The translations under genes were made by a program, and so were the position numbers. From assembly GCA_014871385.1 (NCBI GenBank), contig CM026426.1:105435281-105499280 (forward strand): a stretch of 64,000 bases of DNA, written 5' to 3'. Positions within the stretch are counted from its first letter, which is position 1, and each line of letters begins with the position of its first letter. The notes beneath the pieces are model-generated. The model was not told where the DNA came from. It worked only from the letters and a program-made list of their open reading frames with translations, and made no database searches. Origin of the DNA: Ceratodon purpureus (Eukaryota; Streptophyta; Bryopsida; Pseudoditrichales; Ditrichaceae). Shown here piece after piece: positions 1 to 9,663 of the stretch.

Positions 1-1186
1 TGCTCGCCTCCAAGACAACGGCGCTCTTCGTTGCTTTGTTGTTCATCTCTACCTGCTCTCCTATTAAGCTACTAATTTCTGCTTTAGAGTCTCTGTAGTC
101 TCCAACTTTCACTGGATGATCATGTGTTCCTAGGTGAATACAAGCTCTAGTCTGATTTGGTTTGCCCACAACGTAATAAATCTTAGCCTCGCATGTAGCT
201 ACACATGATGGAGGTTCTTTACATACCTTGCACACCAGCGTGGATTCAGATGGAGGAGGCTGATCCATGAGAAAAGCTTGCATTGTACACCCATCGAACT
301 CATTCTCGTTAACATCGAAGATCTTGGGAACACGCTTCAGAAAGTCACACTCCTCGTTGGTGCAGCGCAGCCATCCGACGCAGGTGGAACTTCGAAAAGA
401 GAGTCCGAAGTCGTTCTTGATGTTTGTTGTGATGGTCTTGGTCCACACGTGTCCGTCGTATCGTTTGTCCATTCCCTGCATTGACTTGGCGGCGACCTTA
501 GAGGATCCTGCAGCAGCTGGGGGCAACTCAAAAAGAACCGGACCATCAAACTTCGCAGGCAAGTACTCAACTCTCTCGTGTCTAATAGTGGAATAGTCTA
601 TCTTCTTCAATATGTTTTTTGACCCACGCGTCTTAGCAATCTCTTTAAGGAGCGGAACAATGCTAACTGTGACCTGGGACAATGGAGGAGACACATTGGA
701 AGGACGAGCATCTGCGTCGACCTTAGGCACCAACTTGACGGGACTGACTTCGTCATCAGAGGAGAGAGAAATGACTGTCGGAGGGGGAGGTTTCTCTACG
801 TCTGAAGTTTCAGTACCAGGCTCGACTTTGACCTTGACATCACGAGGTAAGGGAGTCTGAATTGTGCAAGTAGAAGAGCGACGGAGGGTAAGGATCTCAG
901 TGGATGCAGCCATCAGAGAATCAGTAAGACCATAGACTCTATAGGATCCAGGGAGGAGTCTCCACTGCAAAATGTTATTCTCATCTCTCATGGAAGGTTG
1001 CCCGAGGGTGTGGGTAACCTCGGCAGTAACGTCATCAAGGATCTCCTCCTCTACACTGATAGAATCCTCACGGAAATGGAATCTGAGACTCAGGCGAAGA
1101 GAGAAGACTGTAGCTAGACCATCGTCATCTACGCGAAACCTAAGAGGGATGCCCATGCCTTGGGCGTACAGGCAGACCATTCCCAT
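1..1186 (-). CDS. partial protein with WRKY-GCM1/FLYWCH-like zinc finger, probably transposon-related
   Basis: Reading the minus strand from the ATG at 1186 gives about 395 uninterrupted codons that run off the left edge, so the C-terminus is missing. A TGA lies in frame upstream of this ATG. The first half has mixed charged and hydrophobic sequence followed by an acidic, proline-rich linker (runs such as SLSSDDE). The second half is rich in Cys and His: WLRCTNEECDF, then CKVCKEPPSC, then HLGTHDHPV. A pair of cysteines followed by an H-x-H is the ligand pattern of WRKY-GCM1/FLYWCH DNA-binding fingers, which are common in MULE-type transposases and related host proteins. The open frame is long and clean, so this is a real coding region. 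The link to a transposon is inference; the catalytic part, if present, lies outside the window. Confidence 0.6.
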   Translation of the reverse strand, partial: MGMVCLYAQGMGIPLRFRVDDDGLATVFSLRLSLRFHFREDSISVEEEILDDVTAEVTHTLGQPSMRDENNILQWRLLPGSYRVYGLTDSLMAASTEILTLRRSSTCTIQTPLPRDVKVKVEPGTETSDVEKPPPPTVISLSSDDEVSPVKLVPKVDADARPSNVSPPLSQVTVSIVPLLKEIAKTRGSKNILKKIDYSTIRHERVEYLPAKFDGPVLFELPPAAAGSSKVAAKSMQGMDKRYDGHVWTKTITTNIKNDFGLSFRSSTCVGWLRCTNEECDFLKRVPKIFDVNENEFDGCTMQAFLMDQPPPSESTLVCKVCKEPPSCVATCEAKIYYVVGKPNQTRACIHLGTHDHPVKVGDYRDSKAEISSLIGEQVEMNNKATKSAVVLEAS

Positions 1187-1809
1187 GTTTGCAGACGCAG
1201 AGACCAGAAGAGTGAGTGAACTAGCGAAGCGATATCGTGAGAGCAAAGTGAGAGGAATGATTCATTGCTGTTGATCATTTTATTCAGGTTGGAATGCCCA
1301 TGTTAACAGCTGGAGAATGATTCATTCTGTTACGTAACGAATGTACGATTTAAGAGAGACGGCGCTAACTAATTACAATGCCACTTTTTGCAGGTCTAAG
1401 TATATGAGGTAAGAATTTTAGAACTATACTTTAATAATTTGAATCCTGAAGAGGATTCTATTTGATATGATGTATTATAATAGTAGAATGAGCCGTCTTT
1501 TATATTCTACATTTAAGACAATGAATAAAAAAAGGAGCATGCATTGAAGTGCTTGATTCAAATCTTTTAATTTTTAGTGTGCTTGGATTTCTTCTTTGTA
1601 ATTAAAGGATGATATTTTAAATTGTACTTTAATTATAGAGTTGTTAATGGTACTCTTAATATAAAGACTGTAGAAAATGTTGAAGTGGTTAATATTTTAT
1701 ATGTATTTAGGGTTGTATTAAATTAGTTGTGCGATATAGGTATTTAAGCAGGTAGGAAGTTCTCCAGAGAGCCTTTTTTTTTGAGTGAATCATTCTTTTG
1801 GTTAGACAC
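1187..1809. other. intergenic AT-rich stretch, possible divergent promoter region
   Basis: This AT-rich spacer lies between the divergent zinc-finger gene (-) and gene A (+). I see no coding frame, RNA gene or repeat in it. Its position makes it the likely promoter region of both genes. Confidence 0.4.
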
Positions 1810-2256
1810 ATGAAGCAGAGTGGAGGTCCATCTCCCTCTACTTATGTCACTCCTAAACCTAGAAGAAAACCAGGTCGAACAGATTTTACGGATAGAAGAG
1901 CGAGGAAGAGGAGAGAGTCACGTAAGAAGGTATGTTTGAAAGTTGACCATTTGAATGCACCCGTTAAAAGGAGAGGAGCAGGACTGCCTGTAGCTTTGAA
2001 GTTCTCTAGCATTCGCAAAGTTATTCTAGACTCAATAGAGGAGGAGAAGGAACAATTCTTTGAGAGCACCGTAATCGGTAATCACGAGCAGGAACTGGAG
2101 GTACTTGTAAGTAGAGATGCACGTGAGGCCATGACGGAAGAATTAGTCTTTAATTGTAGTCAAAGAGTAGAGTCACCGCAACCTTCTATTACATTCAATG
2201 AATTTTCGACAGGGGAGCCGGATTCTCAATCAGATCTATATGTCAACTCCGAGCAG
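1810..2256 (+). CDS. gene A exon 1: basic N-terminal region
   Basis: This segment starts at an ATG 24 nt after an in-frame TGA and ends at GAGCAG followed by GTAAGC, a strong donor in phase 0. It encodes about 149 residues. The first third is very basic (KPRRKPGR, RRARKRRESRKK), resembling a nuclear-localisation or nucleic-acid-binding tail. The remainder is acidic and has no recognisable fold. Assignment to gene A rests on matching phase with the next exon. Confidence 0.5.
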
Positions 2257-5200
2257 GTAAGCTTTTCTACACCGACTTGACTGCAGTGCATTCGTTTAAT
2301 TAATTAAGTGTTCTAAAGAGTAGAAGCAATACTAATTACAAAATGTATATTAATTTTGGGAATGTACCGAATGATCTGCCTAATCTCACGTAAATGCCGC
2401 GGAACTAAAATGGTTGAAAATTTTTTAAAAATATTTGTAGAGTAACCAGAGGATAAGGGTGTTGGGAGAGTCGAGTAGAGGTTCAGTGGGTGGCGAGCTC
2501 GACCATCTGCTTGCGATTGCGAGGAGGGCGAGGAGTGACATACTGGGAGCAAGAGAAGGGGGCGAGGCTATGGCCGCGAGGGAGGAGCAAGTGAGGGACG
2601 GGCCGGTACAGCTCAACGGAGAGGAGGCCGCAAGGCAGGATCTTGAGATGGCGGCGGAGGAGGTCGGAGAAGAGATGGAGCAGCTCGGGCTTCCCATGGA
2701 CTCGAATGAGAAGCAGGAGAGGACGGACGGGGACGACGGGGAGGAAGACCGCGAGGAGGAGGTACGGAGCTTGTGACAGAACTTTTTGCACATCTTGGCT
2801 GTACGGATCTTGGGTTATGAGTTGAGGCTGTACGGATCTTGGGTTATGAGTTGAGGCTTTACGGATCTCGTTGTGCGGGTCGTTTTGGTTTGACTTGGAG
2901 TCAGTCCATGTTGATAGAATGCGTAATCAAGTGTTGGGTGATTATAAATTGGGGGTTTGCTTGTGTGTTGGTGTGCTTGCCTGCCCTCATGCATTTGGGC
3001 TTCCGATTGGTGGTTAGTCGTAGCATCACATTTGGGTTTGGAGTTGGGGGATTCCGAGGGTTGGGTATGTGGGCTGTAGCAGTCAGTTGGGTATTCGGGT
3101 TTTGGAGTCGTGGTTTGGGGTTACATTGACAAGCGGTATGAGCTTAAGGTGACATTGATAAGCTTAATCTCGAGCTGCTTGCAGCCGCGTGGAGAGCATG
3201 TTTGCCTGCTCTTGGAGTTCTTGAAGCTTTCTGTTTCGGATTTAAAACTGTTCCGCTCGTACTACAGCTGCTCAGGAGTGGGAATGGTCTTGTACCGATT
3301 CTGTAACAATTTGTCAGATTACAATGCTTCGGTTATCACTTAATATGAAAGAGGTTCGAAGGTGCTTGAGAGCTTTCGGGTTATTATTGTTATTTTTTTT
3401 TAATTTTCCAATTTTCAAATTCAAGCCCGCCTACTGTTGTGCACGACAGTAGGCCGCGACCTTGGGGTGTTGTTTGGGGATTGTGTTAATGTTAATTATT
3501 TTTTTTTATTTTGTGACAATTTGTTTGATTGCAATGCTTTGGTTATCACTTAATATGAAAGAGATTCGAAGCTGCTTGAGAGCTTTCGGGTTTTTATTTT
3601 TATTTTATTTTTATTTTCCAAATTTCAAATTCAAGCCCGCCTACTGTCGTGCACGACAGTAGGCCGCGACCTTGGGGTGTTGTTTGGGGATTGTGTTAAT
3701 GTTCAATTGTGTTTTTTATTTTGTGACAATTTGTCTGATTACAATGCTTCGGTTATCACTTAATATGAAAGAGATTCGAAGCTGCTTGAGAGCTTTCGGG
3801 TTTTTATTGTAATTTTTTTTTATTTTCCAATTTTCAAATTCTGGCCCACCTACTATCGTGCACGACAGTAGGCCGCGACCTTGGGGTGTTGTTTGGGGAT
3901 TGTGTTAATGTTCATTTTTTATTTTTTTATTTTGTGACAATTTGTTTGATTGCAATGCTTCGGTTATCACTTAATATGAAAGTGATTCGAAGCTGCTTGA
4001 GAGCTTTCGGGTTTTTATTGTAATTTTTTTTTTATTTTCCAATTTTCAAATTCTGGCCCGCCTACTGTCGTGCACGACAGTAGGCCGCGACCTTGGGGTG
4101 TTGTTTGGGGATTGTGTTAATGTTCATTTTTTATTTTTTTATTTTGTGACAATTTGTCTGATTACAATGCTTTGGTTATCACTTAATATGAAAGAGATTC
4201 GAAGCTGCTTGAGAGCTTTCGGGTTTTTATTGTAATTTTTTTTTTATTTTCCAATTTTCAAATTCTGGCCGGCCTACTGTCGTGCACGACAGTAGGCCGC
4301 GACCTTGGGGTGTTGTTTGGGGATTGTGTTAATGTTAATTATTTTTTTTTATTTTGTGACAATTTGTTTGATTGCAATGCTTTGGTTATTACTTAATATG
4401 AAAGAGATTCGAAGCTGCTTGAGAGTCTTGATGAAAATCGTATAAGTTCTTATGAGTTTTTAAGGTTGTTGTTTGATTCTTATAAATATCACTTTCCTTA
4501 GGACTCTGATGGAGATCATCTCGGGAGTGAACGTCAGGACCCGACGCCAGCAGAAACTGAGGTATTTCCTTCAATTTACAATTTAAATTATTTTCTTATG
4601 TTTATGAATTTGAGTTCTTTTTGCCGTGTACCCTTCATTGTTTCCTACTCTTTTTAAAATGGAAGTTAATCCTCACTCCATTTCTTCTCCTCTAGGTATC
4701 ATCTGATGCTCCAGAGATGTCCGCTACTTCCCCTATTTCTGTGATCAATGTTTCCGATCTTTCGGATTCATTTGATCAGTACTACTGTACCTGTGATGTA
4801 GCCAACCCTGTAGGTCTGGATAGTGGACCTCTCGAGGTCCACTCTCCACAGTACATGCCTACCTCGCCAGTGTACATGCCTACCTCTCCAGTGTACATGC
4901 CTACATCCCCGGTGTATGAGCCTACCTCCCCGGGCTATATGCCCACGTCTCCTCCACAGGGCTCTCCGCCGATGTCTCCACCCTCTCCTTCCTCACCGAT
5001 TAGAGTCAGGAGGCCAGCCCATGTCGTCTTTGCTCTGCCGGCAATTCTGCCGTGCCCTGTCCAACAGACCAGGCGATTTTGGAGGAGGCGTCGTCACTGG
5101 AACTGTAGACAGTCTAAGGAGTACTACAGTCGAGCATCACGTAGATAGTTTTCTTAATCACGATTGATGATTGAGTTGTTAAAAGAGAGATGACACTATG

Positions 5201-8200
5201 AAGAGATATTGTTACTTTCTTTTACATACTTGTCTACTTTGCATGACTTTCTTTGATTGTGCTTGTTCTCCTAATTTGCGCACCTTCTCGCAGGTTACGC
5301 AAACACAAGATATGTTGGTGAAACCATCTTGTCCAATAAACTTGAAGACTGCTAGGGAAGGGGAATTGGAACATCAAACCCAATTCAAGTTGGACTCCAA
5401 CGCCGTCATCAACAAGCTCAGGATCAAGCCATCGCAGAAGTCCCGAATGTCGGTGCCCTTGTGCAGGATGATCCCAATGGCAAAGATTAGACCAGTGGGC
5501 GAAGTGGGGGTACAGCATTTGGAGCGAGAGTTCGTTAAGGGCTATAGAGATGGCGACCGCGTCATGTACATCTCTATGTACAACAACAACGAGCAGACAA
5601 GAGATGTTACCGATGAGGTCATGGCTAGATGGAGCCCGTTATGGAGGGACGCGAATGATGCTTTTGAATTTGAACTTCAAAGAGACGAAGAGTGGTCGCA
5701 GTTCTCGGGGAAGATGTTCTTTGTCTGGGAAGGTAACCATCGCCTCTCAGCATGGCTTCGTCATATCAACAAGCACCATGCAGACGACCCATCGTGGCAC
5801 ATATCTGTGCACTGCATAGTACTCGACCCCCGTGGCCATGTTGGCAACCTTCTTCACGCAATGCATGACATCAACTAGTAAGTACTTGTTTCTTTTTACC
5901 TATTTTTCCATTTGTTATTTTATCTCATCTCTATTATTCATCATTTGTATTTTGGTTGATTTTCAGGTCCACTGAGAATGACTACGTGAAGAGTAATCTC
6001 CCCGCAAAACTATTTCGAATCCGCTCTTTCGGAATGATGAAGCTGGAGGAATTTAAAGACCTCCTCAGTCCTGAAGAATATGACGTTTGTTTGAAGAACA
6101 AGCCACCTAATCCCTCCTGGTTTCCGTTGACAACTAAAGTTTTCATCGCATTTTTGTACCGAGTAAGTCCTACCTCCTCTCTCAATTACCTTCTTATTAT
6201 TCAATACTCATAGAATTTCCTAAGGCTTAATTATCTTTCTACAGCGGGAACTCGCTGCGGCCTCCAATGAAGCAGCCACGGCCTACCGCAACAAGACCCC
6301 CGAGGAGGAGCAGTCTGCAAGTGCAGTTTGGGATGTCATGAATGAGGCATCAGATAGAATGGTCGAAGCCATCAAGAAGAAGGACTTTACCAAGTACTTG
6401 GCAATTGCAAATCCTAGGAATGGTGACGACTTCCTCAATGAGGTGCCTCACTGATCTTTGTTCAATTCACTGTTTCGTATGACTTCAATAATTTCTGTAT
6501 TAATCATTTTTAAAACTTCGGTGCTTCTTGCAGATCAATCGCCATTACAGTCTCAACAATAAGCCTGAGATGACGCTCGAAAAGCTTCAGAAGGTTGTTC
6601 CAGCGGCCGTTGAGGCCAAATACAAGGCTCGTTGGTTGAAGTGGTGGAACTCATCCCCGAGTGCTCGAATTTCTTACAGATTTCTGCCATCTGAATTCAA
6701 AGACACCGAATTCGACCCATGGTTGAACAAAGCTTCATTCTGGGCTTGGGTAAGTTTCGTAATTATACGTTTCTAATTCAAAACGGAGAACCTCGACATC
6801 AATTGGATGGCATTTCCTGATGTCCAACAGCCGGGCGATTTTGTCAAGAGTTCACGTATTCTGTTGTGGGACCAGGCCTTCCCTACGTTCATTGGAAAGA
6901 ATGCTGATAAGCCATTCGACAAGAAGTCCATTTTTGCTAAATTTCCTGGAACCGCTCAGGTTGTCAAGCGGGTTACTTATCGATACGATACATACCTTTT
7001 AATCAGATTCAAATTCCAGAATGAGGTCTCTTTATCTCTTTGATACTAACCTTCTACATATTGGTTTACTTAGGTACTTCAAGCGAGAGCTTGTTTTGAA
7101 GGGGGCCATCACGGTCCTGCAGCTCCCCAACTACTTCCTTGCTTGGACGTCGAAAACCTCGGACCAGTGTATCTATTCTCCCCAACAGTTGAAAAGGTAC
7201 AAAGCTCCTCACTTGCTTGAGGGATGCTGGTATCTTGATTGCTCTCGTGGTTTCACAATTGACTCAGAGGCAGACGTCAAGACTCTACACGATGGGGGTG
7301 AGGTCGTGGCGGAGGACTCTGTGGATGATGCAGAAGGTCGTGAAGGAGAGCAGGATCAGTCTTCTGCTCCACCACCGAAGAGAGGGAGAGGAAGGCGACT
7401 GAAATCTCTGCGTTCCCAGTCAGAGGCATCACAGCAAACTGGTGCGGAGTCTTCCGCGCCAACTGAGAAGGCACCAGAGCCCTCTCCGGGTATTGTCGTT
7501 ACGAACCCATCTCCAGCTTCTTCGCCGGCTCCTTCCTCGATCAGTGCTTCCGATGTCACCAGAGGGCTCCTCGAGCAGAGGAAGGCCAAACTATATCCCC
7601 AACCAACTTCTTGCGCTGGAGCTTCGATTTCCACACATGTTTCTGTTTTCAACTCATCTGTGGATTCCATGTTGCGGCGAAATAAGAGACAGGAGAGAAA
7701 AGGTGGCGACCCGGACTGGATCAAGACTCAAGACTTCATTCGCAAGGTATGTTCCGATATTTTGACATTTAATGGATTCTGCCACCTCTACTCGCTACAT
7801 AGTTACTAACTCTCCTTTCTTGTTTCCTCAAGTTTGGAGCAGGCCGCGAAAACAGAGTTCCGGACCGGTGCAAACAAGAGGACCATCTGGGAGTCGACTT
7901 GATCATTGCCGACATCCCTGAGAATCTTCCCGTCCCTTCCGTTTCCGTTCCCCCCACGAGTATTCCGCCTTGGAACTCTCGCGAGAAGGATTATGTGTAC
8001 GACATCTTCCATTTTGCAGATAAATACCTGCAGAAAGATGGTGCCATCTGCCTCATCTACAACACTGATAAGAAGCTGGCTAAGGATATCGAGGAAGAAG
8101 CTGCTGGTGGTGAGAACGTGCTTTTCAAGGACTGGTGGGGTGTCAATGTACTCGGCCTGACTTCTCCAACGAACCCCGAGAACTTGGTACTTTTCCTAAA

Positions 8201-9149
8201 CATACCCTTCTCTTTGCTTACTGATAACCCTTCCGCTTCATTTTACTCACTAGTTTTGCTTGACTGCAGACTATGCGGTTCTGGATTCGCGTCTACGTTC
8301 GTAGTGGCAGTACTTTCTCCTTCCAGACGAAGAAGGAAGAGCTGATACATGGGCTCCTCAACATTACCGAGAGTGATGCCATTTTCAACTTCACCGATGT
8401 GGATTCGCAGCTCATAAATGGGGAGGTGCCGTGGAGAGGCCCAAGGGAGAAATCCCCTGAGATGATGCAGGGCATACTTGAGGAGCTGTCAAAGCCGGGC
8501 AACATAGTTCTTGATTGGAATGCAGGGACAGGTAACTATTCATGCATATCTTTGCTGAATTATTCCTCCCGTTTTTACCACAGTTTCTCATTTCTTTATA
8601 TCTCTCCGAGTTTCAGGAGCCTCCATCAAGGCTGCCCAGGCTATTGGTCGCCACATTCTTGCTTTTGAGGAGGACGAAGCCATATTCAACGCCCTTCTCA
8701 AACCATCCGCCATGGGCCCTCCTAAACATCCAAGGCCGGCAGCAGCAGGCGAAGCGCCTCCAAAGAGACCAAGACCTGATAAGTGGTGTAAGTCTTCTAT
8801 TCTTTGTTCAAATTATCCATGCGTTACTTGTCTTTGCAGCTCTACGTACTCGATGTAACCACAGTCCGTTCTCTATTGCAGAGTAGTTTCAGCAACACCG
8901 CCACGTGGGCCAACATCAGTGTCCACTCCATCGTGGCGTCTTCATTCCAGCCCGATTCAGCCTTTCATACTTCCGGACTACACAGAGGACTTAGCACAGG
9001 CGTTTCAATCTGGAGCCCTTACATATGTTCCTAGTCGGCCAACTACTTTTGATCCCAGGGCCCTTCTATTCGTCGATGACGAGGCGGTAGAAGGAGATTC
9101 GGAGTCATCTAGTTCTGAGAGTGAAAGTAGCGACTGTAGCATGTTGTGA
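1810..9149 (+). CDS. gene A: ParB/sulfiredoxin-like domain plus beta-class DNA methyltransferase-like protein, about 14 exons
   Basis: A chain of open segments bounded by GT-AG sites forms one gene of roughly 1,300-1,400 codons. Proposed exons are 1810-2256, 2441-2761, 4502-4561, 4696-about 5100, 5294-5877, 5969-6162, 6245-6442, 6534-6749, 6831-7025, 7074-7746, 7833-8186, 8270-8531, 8617-about 8787 and 8882-9149. Most junctions are phase 0 and keep the frame open. Domain order is: basic then acidic N-terminus; CTD-like heptads; ParB/Srx-like domain (WEGNHRLSAW); helical middle; RG- and S/P-rich linker; methyltransferase-like core (LIIADIPEN, then VLDWNAGTG); acidic Ser-rich tail. ParB plus N6/N4-methylase pairings are known mainly from phages and bacterial mobile elements. 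Four junctions are unresolved: the end of exon 4, exon 5/6 (an apparent TAG), exon 9/10 (phase mismatch) and exon 13/14. The gene may be a host gene of mobile origin or cargo of an unrecognised element. Confidence 0.6.
2441..2761 (+). CDS. gene A exon 2: acidic, Glu-rich helical segment
   Basis: The acceptor TTTGTAG ends at 2440 and the donor GTACGG begins at 2762, leaving 107 codons in phase 0 at both ends. The peptide is rich in Glu, Ala and Arg and predicted helical, ending in an acidic run (DGDDGEEDREEE). It has no ATG of its own near its start, which supports its being an internal exon. The local sequence is markedly GC-richer than its surroundings. Confidence 0.5.
2798..2870. repeat. 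29-bp tandem repeat, about 2.5 copies
   Basis: The unit beginning GCTGTACGGATCTTGGG recurs at 2798, 2827 and 2856 with 29-bp spacing; the third copy is partial and diverged. It lies just inside the proposed second intron of gene A. Confidence 0.8.
3301..4425. repeat. 210-bp tandem repeat with an embedded perfect palindrome, about 5.3 copies
   Basis: The marker GGTTATCACTTAATATGAAA starts at 3331, 3541, 3751, 3962, 4174 and 4384, so the period is 210-212 bp. Each of the five complete units holds a GC-rich palindrome with core CTGTCGTGCACGACAG; the third and fourth complete copies have perfect arms of at least 24 bp, the copy near 4267 reaches 30 bp, and the others carry a mismatch. The rest of the unit is AT-rich with a T-run. 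The sixth, partial unit merges into unique sequence next to exon 3 of gene A, so the array sits inside a gene A intron and probably grew from its 3' end. Confidence 0.95.
4502..5148 (+). CDS. gene A exons 3-4: linker with RNA polymerase II CTD-like heptads
   Basis: Exon 3 (4502-4561, 20 codons) lies between CCTTAG and GTATTT; exon 4 starts at 4696 after CTCTAG, both in phase 0. Exon 4 encodes five tandem heptads at 4852-4956 with the pattern Y-[ME]-P-T-S-P-[VGP], followed by SP-rich sequence. RNA polymerase II CTD repeats are YSPTSPS, so this is a CTD-like low-complexity tail with Met replacing Ser2. It could be a phosphorylation or CTD-binding-protein target, or merely a Pro/Ser linker. The donor closing exon 4 is unclear; the frame stays open to 5148, but the last 30 residues are Arg-rich and may be intronic. 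Confidence 0.5.
5294..5877 (+). CDS. gene A exon 5: ParB/sulfiredoxin-like domain
   Basis: The acceptor TCGCAG ends at 5293 and the donor GTAAGT begins at 5878. The roughly 195 residues contain the landmarks of a ParB/Srx-like fold: an IP-x(3)-IRP strand (MIPMAKIRPV), a following helix with EFVKGYRDGDRV, and the signature MFFVWEGNHRLSAW, equivalent to the DGNHR-x-A box of ParB-N and sulfiredoxin. These domains bind nucleotide or act as DNA nucleases or DNA-binding modules. Gene B keeps the same residues (MFYVFNGNHRMRAW), so this is the most conserved part seen. Read straight, the exon ends at TAG 5876-5878; spliced at the GTAAGT it also forms a TAG with the next exon. Confidence 0.65.
5969..7025 (+). 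CDS. gene A exons 6-9: conserved helical middle region
   Basis: Four exons (5969-6162, 6245-6442, 6534-6749, 6831-7025) are separated by introns of about 80-90 bp. The first opens in the STENDYVK frame; the rest join in phase 0. Notable sequence includes LAIANPRNGDDFLNE, KARWLKWWNSSP and RILLWDQAFPTFIG. All four have recognisable counterparts in gene B, often with 30-50% identical residues by eye, which confirms the exon structure. I do not recognise the fold; it is helical and rich in Trp and Lys and may be a target-recognition or partner-binding region. Confidence 0.55.
7074..7746 (+). CDS. gene A exon 10: conserved segment plus RG- and S/P-rich linker
   Basis: After the acceptor TTACTTAG the frame reads RYFKREL, then LLEGCWYLDCSRGF, which matches gene B (RYVKREL and LIECSWYTECPRSF). 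It continues into a low-complexity linker (PPPKRGRGRR, then Ser/Pro/Ala-rich) and ends at ATTCGCAAG before GTATGT. The phase against exon 9 does not match cleanly, so one boundary is wrong or there is a small lesion. Confidence 0.5.
7833..9149 (+). CDS. gene A exons 11-14: beta-class amino-methyltransferase-like domain and acidic tail
   Basis: Exon 11 (7833-8186) has LIIADIPEN followed by a Pro-rich stretch and IFHFADKYLQKDGAICLIY. This has the layout of motif IV (DPPY) and the following strands of N4/N6 DNA methyltransferases, but reads DIPE instead of DPPY. Exon 12 (8270-8531) ends GNIVLDWNAGTG, and exon 13 (8617-8787) continues ASIKAAQAIGRHILAFEEDE, which corresponds to SAM-binding motif I and the acidic end of strand 2 (family pattern VLDPFAGSGT...G-x-E). 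Motif IV before motif I is the beta-class order. Exon 14 ends in an acidic Ser-rich tail and TGA at 9147. The altered DPPY makes catalysis doubtful; SAM binding remains plausible. Confidence 0.55.
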
Positions 9150-9663
9150 CTTTGAAGTAGGCTTCGGTCTATTGTTCATTTGATTTGATTTGATTTGATT
9201 TAATTGGAGTTCATTGGGTAATCCTTCGTCTACTCTACTACCCTAAACCTAAACTTGTTATGATTCTCATATCCAATTTGTCTCCGTGTTTGTAAAGGAT
9301 GAAATGTCACAACTATAATGCTCAAAATATAATATGAAGAATGAAATGTTACAAAAGAAATGCTCAAAAATAATATTGTGCTGTTATTTATATTTTACTC
9401 ATTCAAAATCCCACATTTGCATAACCATGTTACCTATTCTTGACTTGGTGTACATCTTGGTTTCTGCTACTCCATTATTGTACACGAACTCTGAAATATT
9501 CCACGAACTTTTAAGACCATTTCTTTTAGTTGGTTTCGAGTTCTCTTATTTCTAGAATCATCTATATTATCTAAAACCATCATGCTGGAATACTCGTATC
9601 TAGATCCAATAAAAGACCAAATCTTAAGGATTGTATTCGAACACCACGCTAGACTTCACAGTA
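9150..9663. other. intergenic, 3' flank of gene A
   Basis: AT-rich sequence with a short GATTT micro-repeat near 9180-9200. I see no gene. Confidence 0.4.

Noticed and set aside
3301-4425. Regular palindrome-bearing repeat as a CRISPR array
   Set aside because: The units are 210 bp and nearly identical along their whole length, with no variable spacers, in a eukaryotic intron.
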